NCBI RefSeq assembly: GCF_004362825.1
Contig: NZ_SNXZ01000006.1
Location: 124,001-188,000, forward strand
Source: Labedaea rhizosphaerae
GTDB taxonomy: Bacteria; Actinomycetota; Actinomycetes; Mycobacteriales; Pseudonocardiaceae
DNA length: 64,000 nt
Reading direction: 5' to 3'
Shown: one piece after another, positions 20,858 to 29,809 of the stretch
How positions within the stretch are numbered: the stretch's first letter is position 1
How the letters are laid out: each line of letters opens with the position of its first letter
Notes under the pieces: model-generated
Seen by the model: only the letters and a program-made list of their open reading frames with translations
Database searches by the model: none
Told to the model about the DNA's origin: nothing
Translations under genes and position numbers: made by a program

Positions 20858-21886
20858 TCAGTGATCCGGCGCATCCGGGTCGTCGTGGCCGGCCCGCGAG
20901 GCCAGCAGCCTGCGCAGCGAGTCGAGCCGGCCCGGCGAGGCCGTGCCGTCGGCGACGACCTGGTCGAGCATGCAGTCCGGGTCCTCCGGCGCCCCCAGGT
21001 GACCGCAGCCGGGCGGGCACTCCTCGGCCGCCTCGACGAACTCCTCGAAGGCGCTCACGATGTCGTCCGGCTCGATGTGGGCCAGCCCGAAGGACCGCAC
21101 GCCCGGCGTGTCCACCACCCAGCCGCCGCCTGGCAGCGCGAGCGCGACCGCCGCCACCGACGTGTGCCTGCCCTTGCCGACCGCGCTGACCACGCCGGTG
21201 CGCAGGTGCGCGTCCGGCACCAGCCGGTTGACCAGCGTCGACTTGCCGACCCCGGAGTGCCCGACCAGAGCCGACACGATGCCGGTGACCCGTTCGCGCA
21301 CCTCGTCGGGCTCGCGGTCGCTGCGGGTCACCAGGACCGGCAGGTCGAGTTCGGCGTAGGCGGCGATCAGGTCTTCGGGGCCGGCCAGGTCGGACTTGGT
21401 CAGGCACAGCACCGGCTGCAACCCGCCCGCGTAGGCCGCGACCAGGCACCGGTCGATAAACCCGGTGCGGGGCGGCGGATCGGCGAGCGAGCACACGATC
21501 AGCAACTCGGCCGCGTTGGCCACCACGATGCGCTCATAGGGGTCGGTGTCGTCGGCGGTGCGGCGCAGCACGCTCAGCCGCTCGCCGACCCGCACGATGC
21601 GGGCCAGCGCGTCGACCTTGCCGGACACGTCGCCGACCAGGTCGACCTGGTCACCGACGACGATCGGGGTCCGGCCGAGCTCACGCGCCCGCATCGCCAC
21701 CACGACCCGCGTGGGGTCGTCGTCCAGCGCGCACGTCCACCGGCCGCGGTCCACGCCGATCACCATCGCGGTGCTCGCGTCGGCGTGCTCGGGTCGGCGC
21801 TTGCTGCGTGGCCGGGTGCCCTTGCCCGGCCGGACCCGCACGTCGGATTCGTCCAGCTTGCTCCAGTCGCGTCGGCGTCCGGTCAC
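20858..21886 (-). CDS. rsgA: Ribosome small-subunit-dependent GTPase A
   Basis: Circularly permuted GTPase that helps late 30S maturation. The OB-fold N-domain is followed by G4 (LTKSD) ahead of G1 (GHSGVGKST) and G3 (DTPGVRSFG), the permuted order diagnostic of RsgA. The C-terminal zinc knuckle is [16 protein letters not shown]. The GTG at 21886 overlaps the aroA stop (GTGA) and has GGTGGGG upstream, so it is preferred to the GTG at 21913. Co-transcribed with aroA as in mycobacteria. Confidence 0.95.
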   Translation of the reverse strand: MTGRRRDWSKLDESDVRVRPGKGTRPRSKRRPEHADASTAMVIGVDRGRWTCALDDDPTRVVVAMRARELGRTPIVVGDQVDLVGDVSGKVDALARIVRVGERLSVLRRTADDTDPYERIVVANAAELLIVCSLADPPPRTGFIDRCLVAAYAGGLQPVLCLTKSDLAGPEDLIAAYAELDLPVLVTRSDREPDEVRERVTGIVSALVGHSGVGKSTLVNRLVPDAHLRTGVVSAVGKGRHTSVAAVALALPGGGWVVDTPGVRSFGLAHIEPDDIVSAFEEFVEAAEECPPGCGHLGAPEDPDCMLDQVVADGTASPGRLDSLRRLLASRAGHDDPDAPDH

Positions 21887-23145
21887 CGGCGCGACCCCAC
21901 CAGTTCCGCCCACAGGTCCACGAATCCGGGCATCGTCTTCGACGTGCAGCCGATGTCGTCGACCTCGACCCCCGCCACCACGAGGCCGACGAGCGCGCCC
22001 GCGGTGGCCATCCGGTGGTCGGCGTAGGCGTGCCAGAGGCCGCCGTGCAGGGGCGTGGGCCGGATGACCAGGCCGTCCTCGGTCTCCTCGGCGGAGCCGC
22101 CGAGCCCGTTGATCTCGGCGGCCAGTGCGGCCAGGCGATCCGTTTCGTGCCCGCGGATGTGGGCAACGCCACGCAATCGCGACGGTCCCGACGCCAGCGT
22201 CGCCAGCGCGGCGACGGTCGGCGTCAGCTCGCTGACGTCGTGCAGGTCCACGTCGATGCCGGACAGGCGATCCGGCCCGGTGACGATCAGGCCATCGGCG
22301 GAGAGTTCGACGGTACAGCCCATCTCGGCCAGGATCGCGCGGATGCCGTCACCCGCCTGTGTTGTCGAAGCGGGCCACCGGGGGACGGTGACCCGTCCGC
22401 CCGTGGCCGCGGCGGCGCCGAGGAAGACGGTGGCATTGGAGAGATCCGGCTCGACCGTCCACTCACGACTGTCCAACAGTGACGGTGCCACGCGCCAGGT
22501 GTTCGGCTCGCTGTCGTCCACCGCGGCGCCCGCGGCCCGCACCATGCCGACGGTCATCTCGATGTGCGGCATGGACGGCACGGGTTTGCCGTCGTGGTGC
22601 ACGGTGACGCCCTGCTCGTAGCGGGCGCCCGAGAGCAGCAGCGCGGAGACGAACTGCGAGGACGCCGACGCGTCGATGGTGACCGCGCCGCCCCGCAGGC
22701 CGCCGTTGCCGTGCAGGGTGAAGGGCAGCCGGTCGCCGTCGACGGACGCGCCGAGCGTGCGCAACGCGTCCAGCACGGTGCCCATGGGCCGGGTGCGGGC
22801 GTGCGCGTCGCCGTCGAAGCGGACCTCACCCTTGGCCAGCGCGGCCATCGGCGGCACGAACCGCATGACCGTGCCCGCGAGCCCGCAGTCGATGTCCGCC
22901 GGCCCGGCGAATCCCGCGTGTGCGCCGACCACGACCGTCGTGTGGTCGACCTCGACGGGCACGCCGAGCGCGCGCAACGCCGCGACCATGAGGTCGGTGT
23001 CGCGGCTGCGCAGCGCGCCGGTGACCGTGCCGCCGCCGTCGGCGAGCGCGGCAAGCACCAGGGCCCGGTTGGTGATCGACTTCGAGCCGGGGACCGCGAC
23101 CGTCCCGCGGACCGGGCCGGGGGCGGCGGGGGCATGCCATGTCAT
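21883..23145 (-). CDS. aroA: 3-phosphoshikimate 1-carboxyvinyltransferase (EPSP synthase)
   Basis: Sixth step of the shikimate pathway: joins phosphoenolpyruvate and shikimate 3-phosphate. Motifs present: [18 protein letters not shown] near the N-terminus, [46 protein letters not shown], and the C-terminal [15 protein letters not shown]. 420 residues, of the shorter actinobacterial type. It heads an aroA-rsgA operon with a 4-nt overlap and is divergent from the SRAP-domain gene across 78 bp. Confidence 0.96.
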   Translation of the reverse strand: MTWHAPAAPGPVRGTVAVPGSKSITNRALVLAALADGGGTVTGALRSRDTDLMVAALRALGVPVEVDHTTVVVGAHAGFAGPADIDCGLAGTVMRFVPPMAALAKGEVRFDGDAHARTRPMGTVLDALRTLGASVDGDRLPFTLHGNGGLRGGAVTIDASASSQFVSALLLSGARYEQGVTVHHDGKPVPSMPHIEMTVGMVRAAGAAVDDSEPNTWRVAPSLLDSREWTVEPDLSNATVFLGAAAATGGRVTVPRWPASTTQAGDGIRAILAEMGCTVELSADGLIVTGPDRLSGIDVDLHDVSELTPTVAALATLASGPSRLRGVAHIRGHETDRLAALAAEINGLGGSAEETEDGLVIRPTPLHGGLWHAYADHRMATAGALVGLVVAGVEVDDIGCTSKTMPGFVDLWAELVGSRR

Positions 23146-23223
23146 GCGCCAATGGTCCCGCATCCGCAGGTCATCCCGGGCGGCGGCTCGCATGTGTCGG
23201 TGGTGCGTGACACCATCGGCCTC

Positions 23224-23988
23224 ATGTGCGGCAGGTATGCGAGCACCAAGGACCCGGCGACGCTGGCCGCCGAGTTCGACGCCGTCGACGGCACCGAGGG
23301 CGAGGCGCCGGGCGCGGACTACAACGTCGCGCCCACCGATCCGGTGCTGGCCGTGGTGCAGCGCCACCCGCGCGACGCCGACGGCACGCCCGACCCGAAG
23401 ACCACCGTGCGCAGCATCCGCGTGATGCGCTGGGGCCTGGTGCCGGGCTGGTCCAAGGACCTCTCCGGCGGCGCGAAGATGATCAACGCGCGGTACGAGA
23501 GCGTGGCCACGAAGCCCGCGTTCAAGAAGTCGCTGGCCACCAAGCGCTGCCTGGTGCCGGCCGACGGCTGGTTCGAGTGGCTGCGCGAGGGCAAGGCCAA
23601 GCAGCCGTACTTCATGACCAGGCGCGACGGCCTGAGCATCGCGATGGCCGGGCTCTGGGCGGTCTGGCGTGCCTCGGACGGGCCGCCCGTGTTGAGCTGC
23701 ACCGTGCTGACGACGGAGTCCGTGGGCCCGCTCGCGCACATCCACGACCGGATGCCGATGCTGGTGCCGCCGGATCACTGGGCGCGGTGGCTCGACCCGG
23801 ACACCGCGGACGTCACCGACCTGCTGGTGCGCACGCCCGACCCGGTGCTGGACGCGCTGGAGGTGCGGCCGGTGTCGAGCAAGGTCAACAGCGTCAAGAA
23901 CGACGGTCCCGAGCTGCTCGAAGAGGTCCAGCCCGGCGGCGACGAGGTGGCCCTGTTCGACCTCGACGAGGTACGGAACCCGGGATGA
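23224..23988 (+). CDS. SRAP-domain protein (YedK/HMCES-like abasic-site DNA crosslinker)
   Basis: SRAP proteins trap abasic sites in single-stranded DNA by forming a thiazolidine link through Cys2. The essential Cys2 is present (MCGRYAST), along with [20 protein letters not shown], the active-site [21 protein letters not shown] and the catalytic HDRMPMLV. 254 residues. It precedes a small hydrolase gene with a 4-nt overlap. The neighbourhood matches Rv3226c. Role: DNA-damage tolerance. Confidence 0.93.
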   Translation: MCGRYASTKDPATLAAEFDAVDGTEGEAPGADYNVAPTDPVLAVVQRHPRDADGTPDPKTTVRSIRVMRWGLVPGWSKDLSGGAKMINARYESVATKPAFKKSLATKRCLVPADGWFEWLREGKAKQPYFMTRRDGLSIAMAGLWAVWRASDGPPVLSCTVLTTESVGPLAHIHDRMPMLVPPDHWARWLDPDTADVTDLLVRTPDPVLDALEVRPVSSKVNSVKNDGPELLEEVQPGGDEVALFDLDEVRNPG

Positions 23989-24596
23989 CCACCACCCTGG
24001 TGCCCACCCCGCACGGCGACGCGCGGGCCGAGCTGCACTGCGCGCCGGAAGGTCGCGCGGCGCTGCTGCTCGGGCACGGCGCCGGTGGTGGCTTCGGCGC
24101 GCCGGACCTGATCGCGGCGGCGCGGGGCGCGCGGGCGGCGGGCGTGCACGTGGCGTTGATCGAGCAGCCGTACCGGGTGGCCGGTCGCCGGGCCCCGGCG
24201 CCCGCGGCGCAGCTGGACACGGCGTGGCTGTCGGTGGTGGATCAGCTCGCCCCGCAGTGGTTCGACGACCTGCCCCTGGTCTTCGGCGGGCGGTCCTCGG
24301 GCGCGCGGGTCGCCTGCCGGACGGCCGCGGAGGGGCAGGCGGTGGCCGTGGTGTGCCTGGCGTTCCCGGTGCACCCGCCGGGCAAGCCGGAGAAGTCGCG
24401 GCTGCCGGAACTGGAGTCGGTCGAGGAACCCACGCTGGTCATCCAGGGCGACAACGACCCGTTCGGCATGCCCCCGTCGGCCCACCACCGCGAGGTGGTC
24501 GTGCTGCCGGGCGACCACTCGTTGAAGCGGGAACCCAAGGTCATCGCCCAGACGGTGACCGAGTGGCTGAACCGCATCCTGCGCCCCCTCGACTGA
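23985..24596 (+). CDS. Alpha/beta hydrolase of the KANL3/Tex30-like dienelactone type
   Basis: A compact 203-residue alpha/beta hydrolase. The oxyanion-hole region is [16 protein letters not shown], the nucleophile elbow is [11 protein letters not shown] (Ser in GRSSG), the acid is in QGDNDPFG, and the His in LPGDHSLKR. The start ATG overlaps the stop of the SRAP gene, which implies joint expression. The substrate is unknown. Linkage with SRAP proteins recurs in actinobacteria but no functional tie is established. Confidence 0.82.
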   Translation: MTTTLVPTPHGDARAELHCAPEGRAALLLGHGAGGGFGAPDLIAAARGARAAGVHVALIEQPYRVAGRRAPAPAAQLDTAWLSVVDQLAPQWFDDLPLVFGGRSSGARVACRTAAEGQAVAVVCLAFPVHPPGKPEKSRLPELESVEEPTLVIQGDNDPFGMPPSAHHREVVVLPGDHSLKREPKVIAQTVTEWLNRILRPLD

Positions 24597-24614
24597 GCGT
24601 TCCCAGTGCGTGAG

Positions 24615-24714
24615 TTTTCCACAGGCGGGCAGTTGTCCACAGATCGCCGACGCGCCCGTTTCCGCAGCTCAAACCCGATAGACTGGGTAAGGGGGAGCCC
24701 CCGGGAGGGTGGGC
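24615..24714 (-). repeat. Interspersed intergenic repeat, copy C (reverse orientation), with two DnaA-box-like sequences
   Basis: The same family as at 1302, on the minus strand. On the plus strand it reads TTTTCCACA (24615-24623) and a perfect TTGTCCACA (24633-24641), 18 bp apart, then CCCGATAGACTGGG and GGGGGAGCCCCCGGGAGGGTGGG. It fills the space between the convergent hydrolase and ybaK genes. Confidence 0.8.
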
Positions 24715-24807
24715 CTCCGCCCCGCGGCCAGTTGATCATGAACGGCTTGGGTGTGGCAGGGGTTGGCGGTGGTGTGGCGGTGATCTGGTGGGCGCGGGTG
24801 GTGGCGG

Positions 24808-25287
24808 TCAGCCCGCCGCGATCGGAGCCACCACGGCACCCGTGAGCGCGACCAGGTCCGCGGGCGCCAGTTCGATCTCCAGCCCGCGCCGCCCGCCCGA
24901 GCAGAACATCGTCTCGTGGTCGCCGGCCGAGACGTCCAGCACGGTGCGCAGCCGCTTCTTCTGCCCCAGCGGCGAGATCCCGCCGGCCACATATCCGGTG
25001 GCCCGCTCCGCGGCCGCCACGTCGGCCATCTTCGCCCGCTTGCCACCGACCGCGGCGGCCAGCGCCTTGAGGTCCAGTTGCCCGGTCACCGGCACGATCC
25101 CGACGGTCAGCGTGCCGTCCACTTCGGCCAGTAGTGTCTTGAACACCCGTTGTGGTGCAAGGCCGAGCGCGTCGGCGGCCTCGGTGCCGTAGGACTCCGC
25201 GCGTGGATCGTGTTCGTAGGAGTGCAGGGTGTGCGTGACGCCCTTCTTGGCGAGCAGCGCGGTCGCTGGCGTCCCCTTACCGGCCAT
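24808..25287 (-). CDS. ybaK: Cys-tRNA(Pro)/Cys-tRNA(Cys) deacylase YbaK
   Basis: Hydrolyses mischarged Cys-tRNA(Pro) in trans. The YbaK fold shows [21 protein letters not shown], the conserved Lys in [45 protein letters not shown] and [15 protein letters not shown]. 159 residues from the ATG at 25287, the usual length. It is divergent from sigR, and the sigma-R promoter starts only 20 bp from the ybaK start. Confidence 0.92.
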   Translation of the reverse strand: MAGKGTPATALLAKKGVTHTLHSYEHDPRAESYGTEAADALGLAPQRVFKTLLAEVDGTLTVGIVPVTGQLDLKALAAAVGGKRAKMADVAAAERATGYVAGGISPLGQKKRLRTVLDVSAGDHETMFCSGGRRGLEIELAPADLVALTGAVVAPIAAG

Positions 25288-25306
25288 GGCGAACAAGCTT
25301 ACGGTC

Positions 25307-25333
25307 GGGAATGTCCACGCCGGCCACCGCGTT
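25307..25333 (+). promoter_or_regulatory. Autoregulatory sigma-R promoter of sigR
   Basis: GGGAAT (25307-25312), 18 nt, then GTT (25331-25333): an exact match to the GGGAAT-N18-GTT consensus of sigma-R promoters. A start about 8-10 nt downstream would lie at about 25341-25343, where an in-frame GTG (25343) begins a 54-codon extension of SigR. This parallels sigRp2 and the sigma-R' isoform of Streptomyces coelicolor. Confidence 0.8.
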
Positions 25334-25504
25334 CTGACGACTGTGCTGACCGATACCGTGACCACCCGCAGGGGTCCCCGAGCCGACCGGGCGCCCGGCC
25401 GGCCCGGTACGCGCCGCGTAAACTCGACGCCGACTCATGCGAAGACCGCCATGGGATCGTCGCAGGCAGCCGGGAGGACGACGCCCCGGCTGGAAGGGAG
25501 CGCG

Positions 25505-26128
25505 GTGCCCGGCACCGAAACGCACGCCGTCGACAACCCGGAGACGGCGGAGGAGCGCGCGGCGCGGTTCGAACGCGACGCGATGCCGTTGCTCGACCAG
25601 CTCTACGCGGCCGCGTTGCGGATGACCCGCAACCCGGCCGACGCCGAGGACCTCGTCCAGGAAACGATGCTCAAGGCCTACGCGGCCTTCGCGTCGTTCC
25701 GGGCGGGCACGAACCTCAAGGCGTGGCTGTACCGGATCCTCACCAACACCTACATCAACGGCTACCGCAAGAAACAGCGTCAGCCCCAGCAGTCGCCCAC
25801 GGACGAGATCACCGACTGGCAGCTCGCGCAGGCCGAGAGCCACACGTCGGTGGGGTTGCGCTCGGCCGAGGTCGAGGCGATGGACAACCTGCCCGACGAC
25901 GACGTCAAGGAAGCGTTGCAGCGCCTGCCGGAGGAGTTCCGGATGGCGGTGTACTACGCCGACGTCGAGGGCTTCGCGTACAAGGAGATCGCCGAGATCA
26001 TGGGCACCCCGATCGGTACCGTGATGTCCCGGCTGCACCGGGGCCGGCGCCAGCTGCGGGACATGCTGTCGGATGTTGCGCGCGAGCGCGGTTTCGTGCG
26101 CACCGCCAAGCAGGAGGTCGAGTCGTGA
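25505..26128 (+). CDS. sigR: ECF sigma factor SigR/SigH (thiol-oxidative stress)
   Basis: Group 4 sigma factor that directs the disulfide-stress regulon. Region 2 contains [17 protein letters not shown] and [19 protein letters not shown]; region 4 contains [20 protein letters not shown] and [14 protein letters not shown]. The GTG at 25505 has GGAAGGGAG 5 nt upstream and gives the usual 207 residues. The frame stays open upstream, and a GTG at 25343 just after the autoregulatory promoter would give a form 54 residues longer. The next gene, rsrA, overlaps by 4 nt and encodes its redox-sensing anti-sigma factor. Confidence 0.95.
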   Translation: MPGTETHAVDNPETAEERAARFERDAMPLLDQLYAAALRMTRNPADAEDLVQETMLKAYAAFASFRAGTNLKAWLYRILTNTYINGYRKKQRQPQQSPTDEITDWQLAQAESHTSVGLRSAEVEAMDNLPDDDVKEALQRLPEEFRMAVYYADVEGFAYKEIAEIMGTPIGTVMSRLHRGRRQLRDMLSDVARERGFVRTAKQEVES

Positions 26129-26436
26129 GCTGCGGCAAACCGCACGAGACGCCGTGCTCAGAGGTCCTCTCCGAGGTCTGGCTGTTCCTCGACCGCGAGT
26201 GCGACCCGAACCGGCGCCAGGCGCTCCAGCAGCACCTCGACGAGTGCAACCCGTGCCTCGAGGAGTACGGCATCGACGAGCACCTCAAGGTGTTGCTCGC
26301 CAGCAAGTGCGGTGGCGAGCAGGCCCCGGAGTCGCTCAAGCAGCGGCTGCGGGCCTCGATCCGGCAGACCGTCATCGACCACGACGGCGTCCGGACCACG
26401 ACCACGACGGTCGAGCTCACCGAAGAACAAGACTGA
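26125..26436 (+). CDS. rsrA: Zinc-binding redox anti-sigma factor RsrA
   Basis: Holds SigR inactive until disulfide stress oxidises its thiols and expels zinc. The ZAS motif is intact with the same numbering as S. coelicolor RsrA: Cys11, His37, Cys41, Cys44 (HLDECNPC), plus Cys3 and His7. 103 residues. GTG start overlapping the sigR stop (GTGA). The Thr-rich, acidic tail ([13 protein letters not shown]) is ordinary for the family. A terminator follows. Confidence 0.95.
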   Translation: MSCGKPHETPCSEVLSEVWLFLDRECDPNRRQALQQHLDECNPCLEEYGIDEHLKVLLASKCGGEQAPESLKQRLRASIRQTVIDHDGVRTTTTTVELTEEQD

Positions 26437-26442
26437 GCGCAA

Positions 26443-26482
26443 ACGAAGACCCCGCCAGGCGTGTGCTTGGCGGGGTCTTCGT
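26443..26482. terminator. Bidirectional hairpin terminator after rsrA and bL37
   Basis: ACGAAGACCCCGCCA (26443-26457) pairs perfectly with TGGCGGGGTCTTCGT (26468-26482), a 15-bp stem with a 10-nt loop. It lies 6 nt after the rsrA stop and 7 nt past the stop of the convergent bL37 gene. Confidence 0.88.
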
Positions 26483-26488
26483 CTGTTG

Positions 26489-26563
26489 TCAGCTGTTGGG
26501 GCGGTTGCCGTGGTTCGCGCCGCCCTTTTTGCGGTCGCGGCGCTTGCGAGCGCGCTTCGACAT
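26489..26563 (-). CDS. Ribosomal protein bL37 (24 aa)
   Basis: A 24-residue, strongly basic peptide beginning MSKRARKRRDRKKGG and ending ANHGNRPNS. It matches the actinobacteria-specific 50S protein bL37 first seen in mycobacterial ribosome structures. AGGAGG is 5 nt before the ATG. It is divergent from pdtaS with 61 bp between and convergent with rsrA. Too short for most gene finders, but the sequence and ribosome-binding site make it convincing. Confidence 0.88.
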   Translation of the reverse strand: MSKRARKRRDRKKGGANHGNRPNS

Positions 26564-26624
26564 GGTTCCTCCTGGTGCCTTGGTGCGGTCCGTCAATTCT
26601 GACACGTCGTGATTTGATGGCGAC

Positions 26625-28118
26625 GTGACCACCCTTGCCGACCTGGTCGCCGAGCACACCAGCCTGCCCGGCGCCGCGGTCGACCACCTGCAACGCGTGG
26701 TCGCCGAGTGGCAGCTGCTCTCCGACCTCTCCTTCGCCGACTTCCTGCTCTGGGTGCGGGTGTCCGAGCCCGACGAGGACGAAGGCAAGTACCTGTGCGT
26801 CGCGCAGGCCCGGCCCACCACGGCACCCACCGCGCACCCCGACGACGTCGTGGGCAGCCTCGTCCCCGTGGCCGAGCACCCGCAGCTGCGCCGTGCGGGC
26901 GCCGACCGGCGGATCTGCCGCGAGGAGGACCCGCAGTGGTACCGCGGCATCCCCGTGCGCCGCGAGACCATCCCCGTGGTGTTCGAGGACACCGTGGTGG
27001 GGATCCTGTCCCGGGAGACGAACCTGGCGGTGCCGCGGGTGCCGAGCCCGCTGGAGATCGCCTACCTGGGCAGCGCGGGCGACCTCTGCCAGATGATCGC
27101 CGACGGCAGCTTCCCCAGCCCCGAGCCGACCGCCGACGTCCACACGAGCCCGCGGGTGGGCGACGGGCTGGTCCGGCTCGACCCGTCCGGTGTCGTGGTG
27201 TTCGCCTCACCGAACGCGTTGTCCGCCTACCACCGGATGGGACACGCGGCCGACCTGGTCGGGACGAAGCTCGCGCCGCTGACCCGGTCGCTGATCGCCG
27301 ACCCGTTCGACGCGACCGAGGTGGCGCAACGGATCGTGGCCGCGCTGGAGGGTCAGCCGAGCATGCGTGCCGAGGCCGAGTCGCGGCGCGGTGCGGCCGT
27401 GTTGTTCCGGGCACTTCCGTTGCGGCCCTTGGGAAAGCCTGCCGGCGCGCTGGTGTTGTGCCGGGACGTCACCGAAGTCCGGCGCCGCGACCGGGCGTTG
27501 CTGTCCAAGGACGCGACGATCCGCGAGATCCACCACCGGGTGAAGAACAACCTGCAGACCGTGGCCGCCTTGCTGCGCCTGCAATCCCGGCGCACGTCCA
27601 GCGACGAGGCGAAGCAGGCGCTGGCCGAGTCGGTGCGGCGGGTGTCGGCGATCGCGATGGTGCACGAGACGTTGTCGGTCTCGGTGGACGAGCGGGTCGA
27701 CCTGGACGAGCTGATCGACAAGGTGATCCCGGTGGTGGGCGACGTCGCCGTCGCCGAGACGAAGGTCGTGGTGCGGCGCAAGGGAAGTTTCGGCGTGCTG
27801 GCCGCGGAGCTGGCCACCCCACTGGTGATGGTGCTGACCGAACTCGTGCAGAACGCGGTCGAACACGCTTACCCGGCAGGCAAAGGCGGGGAGGTCTCGG
27901 TCTCGGCCAGCCGGTCGGCGCGATGGCTCGAGGTGACCGTCGTGGACGACGGTGCCGGGTTGCCCGCGGGCTTTTCCCTGGAGCGCGCCGATGGGCTGGG
28001 CTTGCAGATCGTCAGGACGCTCGTGGAGTCGGAGTTGCGCGGGTCGCTGTCGATGACCAACCGCGACGAGGGCGGAACACGCGCGCTGCTGCGGATCCCC
28101 TTGTCCCACCGCCGATAA
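26625..28118 (+). CDS. pdtaS: PdtaS-type soluble sensor histidine kinase
   Basis: Cytosolic histidine kinase that partners with the ANTAR-domain RNA-binding regulator PdtaR (not in this window). An N-terminal GAF-like domain (1-170) is followed by a PAS-like domain (about 175-285; DGLVRLDPSGVVVFASPNALSAY), a HisKA_2 box REIHHRVKNNLQTVAALLRLQSRR split at His303/His304, and an ATPase domain with ELVQNAVEHAYP, VVDDGAGLP and GLGLQIV. 497 residues, no membrane segment. GTG start. Order sigR-rsrA-pdtaS-whiB1 matches Rv3223c-Rv3219. Confidence 0.92.
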   Translation: MTTLADLVAEHTSLPGAAVDHLQRVVAEWQLLSDLSFADFLLWVRVSEPDEDEGKYLCVAQARPTTAPTAHPDDVVGSLVPVAEHPQLRRAGADRRICREEDPQWYRGIPVRRETIPVVFEDTVVGILSRETNLAVPRVPSPLEIAYLGSAGDLCQMIADGSFPSPEPTADVHTSPRVGDGLVRLDPSGVVVFASPNALSAYHRMGHAADLVGTKLAPLTRSLIADPFDATEVAQRIVAALEGQPSMRAEAESRRGAAVLFRALPLRPLGKPAGALVLCRDVTEVRRRDRALLSKDATIREIHHRVKNNLQTVAALLRLQSRRTSSDEAKQALAESVRRVSAIAMVHETLSVSVDERVDLDELIDKVIPVVGDVAVAETKVVVRRKGSFGVLAAELATPLVMVLTELVQNAVEHAYPAGKGGEVSVSASRSARWLEVTVVDDGAGLPAGFSLERADGLGLQIVRTLVESELRGSLSMTNRDEGGTRALLRIPLSHRR

Positions 28119-28127
28119 CCCTTCAGG

Positions 28128-28345
28128 GCGTGTCCCACACTCGGCGCAGGTGTGTCCCTCGTTCGCGCCGGGTGTGTCCCCCATTCAACGCGGGTGTGTC
28201 CCACACTCGAGTGTGGGACACGGGGTGCCTGAGTGTGGGACACGCCCTGCTGGAAGGCGGGACACACCCGGCTGGAACGTGGGACACACCCGGTCGGAAG
28301 AGGGGACACACCCTGCTTGAGTGTGGGACACACCTGTAAAGACAA
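28128..28345. repeat. Symmetric array of ten 22-bp units downstream of pdtaS
   Basis: GTGTCCC begins at 28130, 28152, 28174 and 28196 (four units, exactly 22 bp apart). The inverted form GGGACAC then begins at 28215, 28237, 28259, 28281, 28303 and 28325 (six units, again exactly 22 bp apart). The two halves meet at the palindrome CCCACACTCGAGTGTGGG (28200-28217). Variable parts of units differ, so these are not recent copies. The array fills the gap between convergent pdtaS and whiB1. It is not a CRISPR: unit plus spacer is only 22 bp. Confidence 0.92.
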
Positions 28346-28347
28346 CT

Positions 28348-28382
28348 AAGGCCCGGCACCATGGGACGTGGTGCCGGGCCTT
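28348..28382. terminator. Hairpin terminator at the whiB1 3' end
   Basis: AAGGCCCGGCACC (28348-28360) pairs perfectly with GGTGCCGGGCCTT (28370-28382), a 13-bp stem with a 9-nt loop. It lies 25 nt past the whiB1 stop and can also end pdtaS transcripts after the 22-bp array. Confidence 0.85.
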
Positions 28383-28407
28383 GTCGCGCTTCGTGCGCGG
28401 TGCTCTC

Positions 28408-28662
28408 TCAGGCGTTGCTGCGGGCGCGGGTACGAGCGTTGCGGCGCTTGAGCGCGCGTCGCTCGTCCTCGCTCATGCCGCCCCACACGCCAGCGTCCTG
28501 GCCGCTGTCAAGGGCCCAGGTCAGGCAGGAGGAAGCGACGGGGCAGCGGTGGCACACGGCCTTCGCCTCGGAGATCTGCAGAAGCGCCGGACCGCTGTTC
28601 CCCACGGGGAAGAACAGCTCAGGGTCCTCGTCGCGGCAAGCCGCGTCATGGCGCCAATCCAT
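28408..28662 (-). CDS. whiB1: WhiB1 iron-sulfur transcription factor
   Basis: Essential [4Fe-4S] NO-responsive regulator that binds sigma-A region 4. The four ligands are Cys9, Cys37, Cys40 and Cys46, then GVWGG, and a basic AT-hook-like tail (RRALKRRNARTRAR). The 84-residue protein is nearly collinear with M. tuberculosis WhiB1. The ATG at 28662 (MDWRHDAACRDEDPELFFPVG) has GAGGAG 7-12 nt upstream; a start at 28701 would add 13 atypical residues. The upstream region holds a CRP-type palindrome and a TTGACA promoter. Confidence 0.96.
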   Translation of the reverse strand: MDWRHDAACRDEDPELFFPVGNSGPALLQISEAKAVCHRCPVASSCLTWALDSGQDAGVWGGMSEDERRALKRRNARTRARSNA

Positions 28663-28732
28663 GGTTCCAAGCTCCTCGTCAGGCGCGTTCAGACGCGCCA
28701 ATCGTCGTCAGTCGGTCGTCGGGGTGCTTGTG

Positions 28733-28761
28733 AATGCTTTCACGAACACAGCGGATGTCAA
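28733..28761 (-). promoter_or_regulatory. Candidate whiB1 promoter
   Basis: On the minus strand TTGACA (28761-28756), a 17-nt spacer, and AGCATT (28738-28733). The -35 is perfect and the -10 is moderate. The predicted start near 28726 leaves a 5' leader of about 64 nt. Confidence 0.55.
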
Positions 28762-28777
28762 GGGGTGTTTCTCGGCC

Positions 28778-28793
28778 GGTGAGTGAACTCACC
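28778..28793. promoter_or_regulatory. CRP/FNR-type binding site upstream of whiB1
   Basis: GGTGAGTGAACTCACC is a perfect 16-bp palindrome containing GTGA-N6-TCAC, the core of CRP-family sites. Its centre (28785.5) is about 59-60 bp upstream of the predicted whiB1 start, the class I activator position. In M. tuberculosis the CRP homologue Rv3676 controls whiB1 through sites at a comparable position. Confidence 0.7.
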
Positions 28794-28870
28794 CGAAAGA
28801 TCGACGTCAGGGCAGGTTTACTCGCTCTGAGCGACGATCTTCTCGATCCTTGCCGAGTGGTCCTCCACTG

Positions 28871-29809
28871 TCAGACGACCACGTTCAGGGCATCTGGCAC
28901 GGACGTGAACACCACTTCGGTCCGCTCGCCGATCAGGTCCCCATCGACCTGAAGGCGCGCTGGTTCTTCCGCACGTACCACCACCAACGGTACGTCTTCC
29001 AGTCCAACGAGTTTTCTTCCTTTTTGTTTCCCCGACGGGCTCAGGGCCTGTCGGAGGTGTCGCGCCACGGTGGGTAGCCCCAAGGTCCGCAACCCAAACA
29101 AGCCGAGTCCGCCTTCGAACGTCGTCCCTGGACTGAGGCGCACCGGCCGGTCGCCGAGGTAGGTCCACGGGTCGGTGTTCGACACGAACGCGAGCTTCAG
29201 CCCGCTGACCGGCTCGTGCCCGGGGACCAGCACTGTCAGATCCGGCCGCTCGTGCTTCGGGCGCAGGTATTCGGCGACGGCGACACGCAGGTAGAGCAGC
29301 TGGCTGGCGCGCTTGCCGCGCTTGCGGTCGACCCCGGCGACCACGTCGGCGTCCAGGCCGACGCCGGCGTTGAAGGTGAACCAGCGCGGTCCCGTCTCGA
29401 CCGCCACGTTCGGCTCGACGCGGCCGAGCCCGACGCGGCGCGAACGGCGCTCGTCGATGGCGCGCAGGAGCTGGTGGGTGGCGTCGACCGGGTTGCGAGG
29501 CAGCCCTAAAGCGCGCGCGAAGACGTTCGCCGAGCCGCCGGGCACCACGCCGAGCATGGGCAGGTCAGGACGCAGGCCGTCGGCGAGCAGGCCGTTGACC
29601 ACCTCGTTGACGGTGCCGTCGCCGCCGTGCGCGACCACCAGGTCGGCACCGTCGGCCGCGGCCGCGCGGGCGGCCAGCAACGCGTGCCCGCGGTAGTCGG
29701 TCTCCACGACCTCGAGCTTGACCTCGCTGGCCAGTGCGTGCGCGAGCACGTCCCGGCCGGCGGGCGTCGTGGCCGTCGCCCGCGGGTTCACCACCAGCAC
29801 TGCGCGCAT
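28871..29809 (-). CDS. Diacylglycerol/lipid kinase family protein
   Basis: A DAGK-catalytic-domain lipid kinase that phosphorylates diacylglycerol or a related lipid with ATP. The nucleotide-binding motif GGDGTVNEVVNGLL is near residue 65 and PGGSANVFARALGLP near 100. The second domain carries WFTFNAGVGLDADVV and a C-terminal LQVDGDLIGE motif. 312 residues from the ATG at 29809 (MRAVLVVNPRATATTP). It lies beyond whiB1 as Rv3218 does in M. tuberculosis. Confidence 0.88.
   Translation of the reverse strand: MRAVLVVNPRATATTPAGRDVLAHALASEVKLEVVETDYRGHALLAARAAAADGADLVVAHGGDGTVNEVVNGLLADGLRPDLPMLGVVPGGSANVFARALGLPRNPVDATHQLLRAIDERRSRRVGLGRVEPNVAVETGPRWFTFNAGVGLDADVVAGVDRKRGKRASQLLYLRVAVAEYLRPKHERPDLTVLVPGHEPVSGLKLAFVSNTDPWTYLGDRPVRLSPGTTFEGGLGLFGLRTLGLPTVARHLRQALSPSGKQKGRKLVGLEDVPLVVVRAEEPARLQVDGDLIGERTEVVFTSVPDALNVVV

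Noticed and set aside
28128-28345. The repeat array looked at first like a CRISPR array
   Set aside because: The period is 22 bp in total, leaving no room for spacers, the orientation inverts midway, and no cas genes are present.
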